Source of the DNA: an uncultured Clostridia bacterium
GTDB lineage: Bacteria; Bacillota; Clostridia; UBA1381
Length of the DNA: 5,261 nt
Assembly: GCA_934454215.1 (NCBI GenBank)
Contig: CAKSGG010000199.1
Span: 1-5,261, forward strand
Reading direction: 5' to 3'
The notes beneath the pieces were generated by a model. That model did not search any database. It saw nothing but the letters and a program-made list of their open reading frames with translations, and was not told the DNA's origin. A program made the translations under genes and the position numbers. Positions 4,279 through 5,261 of this stretch are shown in pieces. Every line of letters begins with the position of its first letter. Position 1 is the stretch's first letter.

Positions 4279-5261
4279 TTTACATAATCCTCCTCTGCCA
4301 ATGCACTCTTAACTGCATCCATCAAGTGATTATTAACCTGCCCCCAAATTGTTAGTGCACTATGTTGCTTTTTCAACCATCTGGTTGTTATTGACGGTAC
4401 TCTTGAGCTTGACACAGGACCGAGTTTTATGCCTAAAATTGTAGTTTCACTTAAAATTTCTTTTTTGACTATATATTGAGCCATAGCGGCAGTATAGTTT
4501 TTTCCATTCAAACCATAACCGGACAAATTAGCATTTGCAGGGTTAAAGAGTAATGCATTTTTGTTTGTAGCCACAGCAGCACCAGCCGCTTCCGCACCAC
4601 CTTTAGAATGGCCGACAAAAGTTATTTCCTGTGAATGCGAATTTACAAATCCTTTTCCAAATGCTATTGCGTCCTTCATATCTTGCGACCAACCCGTTAC
4701 TGCTTGTAGGATGTTATTTTTCCAAACATCAATGGTTTCCATGCTCCATTCAATGATTGATCCTCTAAAGACAAGCGCATATTCCGAGGGATTTGTCCAA
4801 TCATCCCCGTTCGGTATGTATATACCCATTTTACAACTTTCATTACCAAACCAAACATCAATTAAGCGCCAATCTTCAACTGTTCGGGCAGTCTTTCCGT
4901 CAGCCCTCATCAAGTTGGAAAAGTCTTTGTAAATATGATCTGCCATTGCGGCAGCTTGTGCGGCGGTAGGAGCAAGCCCGGTTCTATCAACAAACGTCAC
5001 CGGGTTATTTTTGCAATAGACATACCAGTTCGAGCCGTCCCGAGCAGGGTCCTCGGATATAAACCGTCCCGTTTCGGGGTTATAGTAACGGTTGCGCAGA
5101 TACACCCAATCTGTTTCGGAATCATAGTATTCACCGCAGTAACGGAACGGATTTTCATATGTTTCGGACATTTCGGTTATTTCGCCGAATGAATTATATT
5201 CATATGCATTTGTCTGTGTACCCATAAGAAAATCATTTACACGAGTAACATCTCCGTGAAT
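4275..5261 (-). CDS. Rhs tip fused to lipase-like C-terminal toxin (5' end outside window)
   Basis: Probably the C-terminal end of an Rhs/YD-repeat toxin whose variable domain is an alpha/beta hydrolase of the lipase class 3 / Mbeg1-like type. Numbering from the ATG at 5225, residues 1-84 are the Rhs core tip (ENPFRYCGEYYDSET, YLRNRYYNPETGRFISEDP, NPVTFVD). The toxin follows, with an oxyanion-type strand ending VFRGS (152-156) and the nucleophile elbow GHSKGG (205-210, Ser207). His300 (NNHLMDAV) is a candidate catalytic histidine and Glu256 (VKKEILSE) a candidate acid; no Asp lies between Ser207 and His300. The frame stays open from the ATG to the window edge with Rhs-like residues (HGDVTRVNDFL), so 5225 is probably internal to a longer gene. 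The canonical DPxGL junction reads DRTGL here. The expected action is ester or phospholipid hydrolysis in target membranes; this is inferred from the fold, and the exact substrate is unknown. The stop overlaps the next gene. Confidence 0.85.
   Translation of the reverse strand: MHGDVTRVNDFLMGTQTNAYEYNSFGEITEMSETYENPFRYCGEYYDSETDWVYLRNRYYNPETGRFISEDPARDGSNWYVYCKNNPVTFVDRTGLAPTAAQAAAMADHIYKDFSNLMRADGKTARTVEDWRLIDVWFGNESCKMGIYIPNGDDWTNPSEYALVFRGSIIEWSMETIDVWKNNILQAVTGWSQDMKDAIAFGKGFVNSHSQEITFVGHSKGGAEAAGAAVATNKNALLFNPANANLSGYGLNGKNYTAAMAQYIVKKEILSETTILGIKLGPVSSSRVPSITTRWLKKQHSALTIWGQVNNHLMDAVKSALAEEDYVN
4289..4294 (-). promoter_or_regulatory. Ribosome binding site for the TTG-started immunity gene
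   Basis: AGGAGG on the minus strand, 10 bases before TTG 4278 and inside the final codons of the lipase toxin. It decides the TTG start and supports translational coupling of toxin and immunity gene. Confidence 0.7.
4986..5261 (-). repeat. Direct repeat, Rhs tip copy 2 (lipase cassette)
   Basis: Partner of 2746-3021 in the same orientation. Exchange between the copies would delete, or swap in, the 2240-base unit that holds one toxin domain, its immunity gene and the extra membrane-protein gene. It reaches the window edge, so its outer end is unknown. Confidence 0.95.

Noticed and set aside
4561..5192. Plus-strand open frames across the lipase cassette
   Set aside because: They lie antisense to the well-supported Rhs-lipase gene, have no recognisable domain, and reflect its codon usage.

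Overview
The window is AT-rich, uses strong AGGAGG-type ribosome binding sites and the occasional TTG start, and carries Rhs/YD-repeat proteins whose toxin tips would act on the cell envelope. This points to a low-GC Gram-positive bacterium of the Clostridia type. That assignment rests on style and protein flavour; there is no marker gene here to prove it.

Everything convincing lies on the minus strand, so the locus reads from high to low coordinates. It is an array of polymorphic-toxin cassettes. Each intact cassette has a conserved Rhs tip (about 80 codons, ending NPVTFVD), then an unrelated C-terminal toxin domain, then a small membrane-anchored protein that is the likely immunity partner. 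Cassette A (5261-3706) is an Rhs tip fused to a lipase-like alpha/beta hydrolase (GHSKGG), with a 4-bp overlap into a 190-aa single-pass membrane protein. A further single-pass membrane gene (3608-3102) follows. Cassette B (3081-1535) is an almost identical Rhs tip fused to a cysteine amidase/peptidase domain of the Amidase_6 (NlpC/P60-like) type, with a 202-aa single-pass membrane protein 11 bp downstream. The two tips match over at least 276 bp with 10 mismatches by hand count and no gaps, then diverge abruptly at the toxin junction.

Leftwards the array decays. Two more small membrane-anchored genes (1454-972 and 880-494) are each preceded by a scrap of Rhs coding sequence (1480-1520 and 902-970), as if each were the survivor of a cassette whose toxin has been lost. 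At the left end a coiled-coil/helix-turn-helix gene (454 onward) is interrupted by two in-frame TAA codons. The same frame then runs into another YD-repeat scrap at the window edge.

Reading of the whole (inference): this is the 3' end of an Rhs toxin locus. A full-length Rhs gene may lie beyond the right edge. Behind it stand displaced toxin tips and a bank of orphan immunity-like genes that the conserved tip repeat could swap by homologous recombination. Both toxin domains are expected to attack envelope material, and all five candidate immunity genes encode an N-terminal membrane anchor followed by a domain predicted to face outside, which fits protection outside the cytoplasm. No RNA genes, CRISPR arrays, complete insertion sequences, clear promoters or terminators were found, and no stretch over 300 bases lacks a gene.
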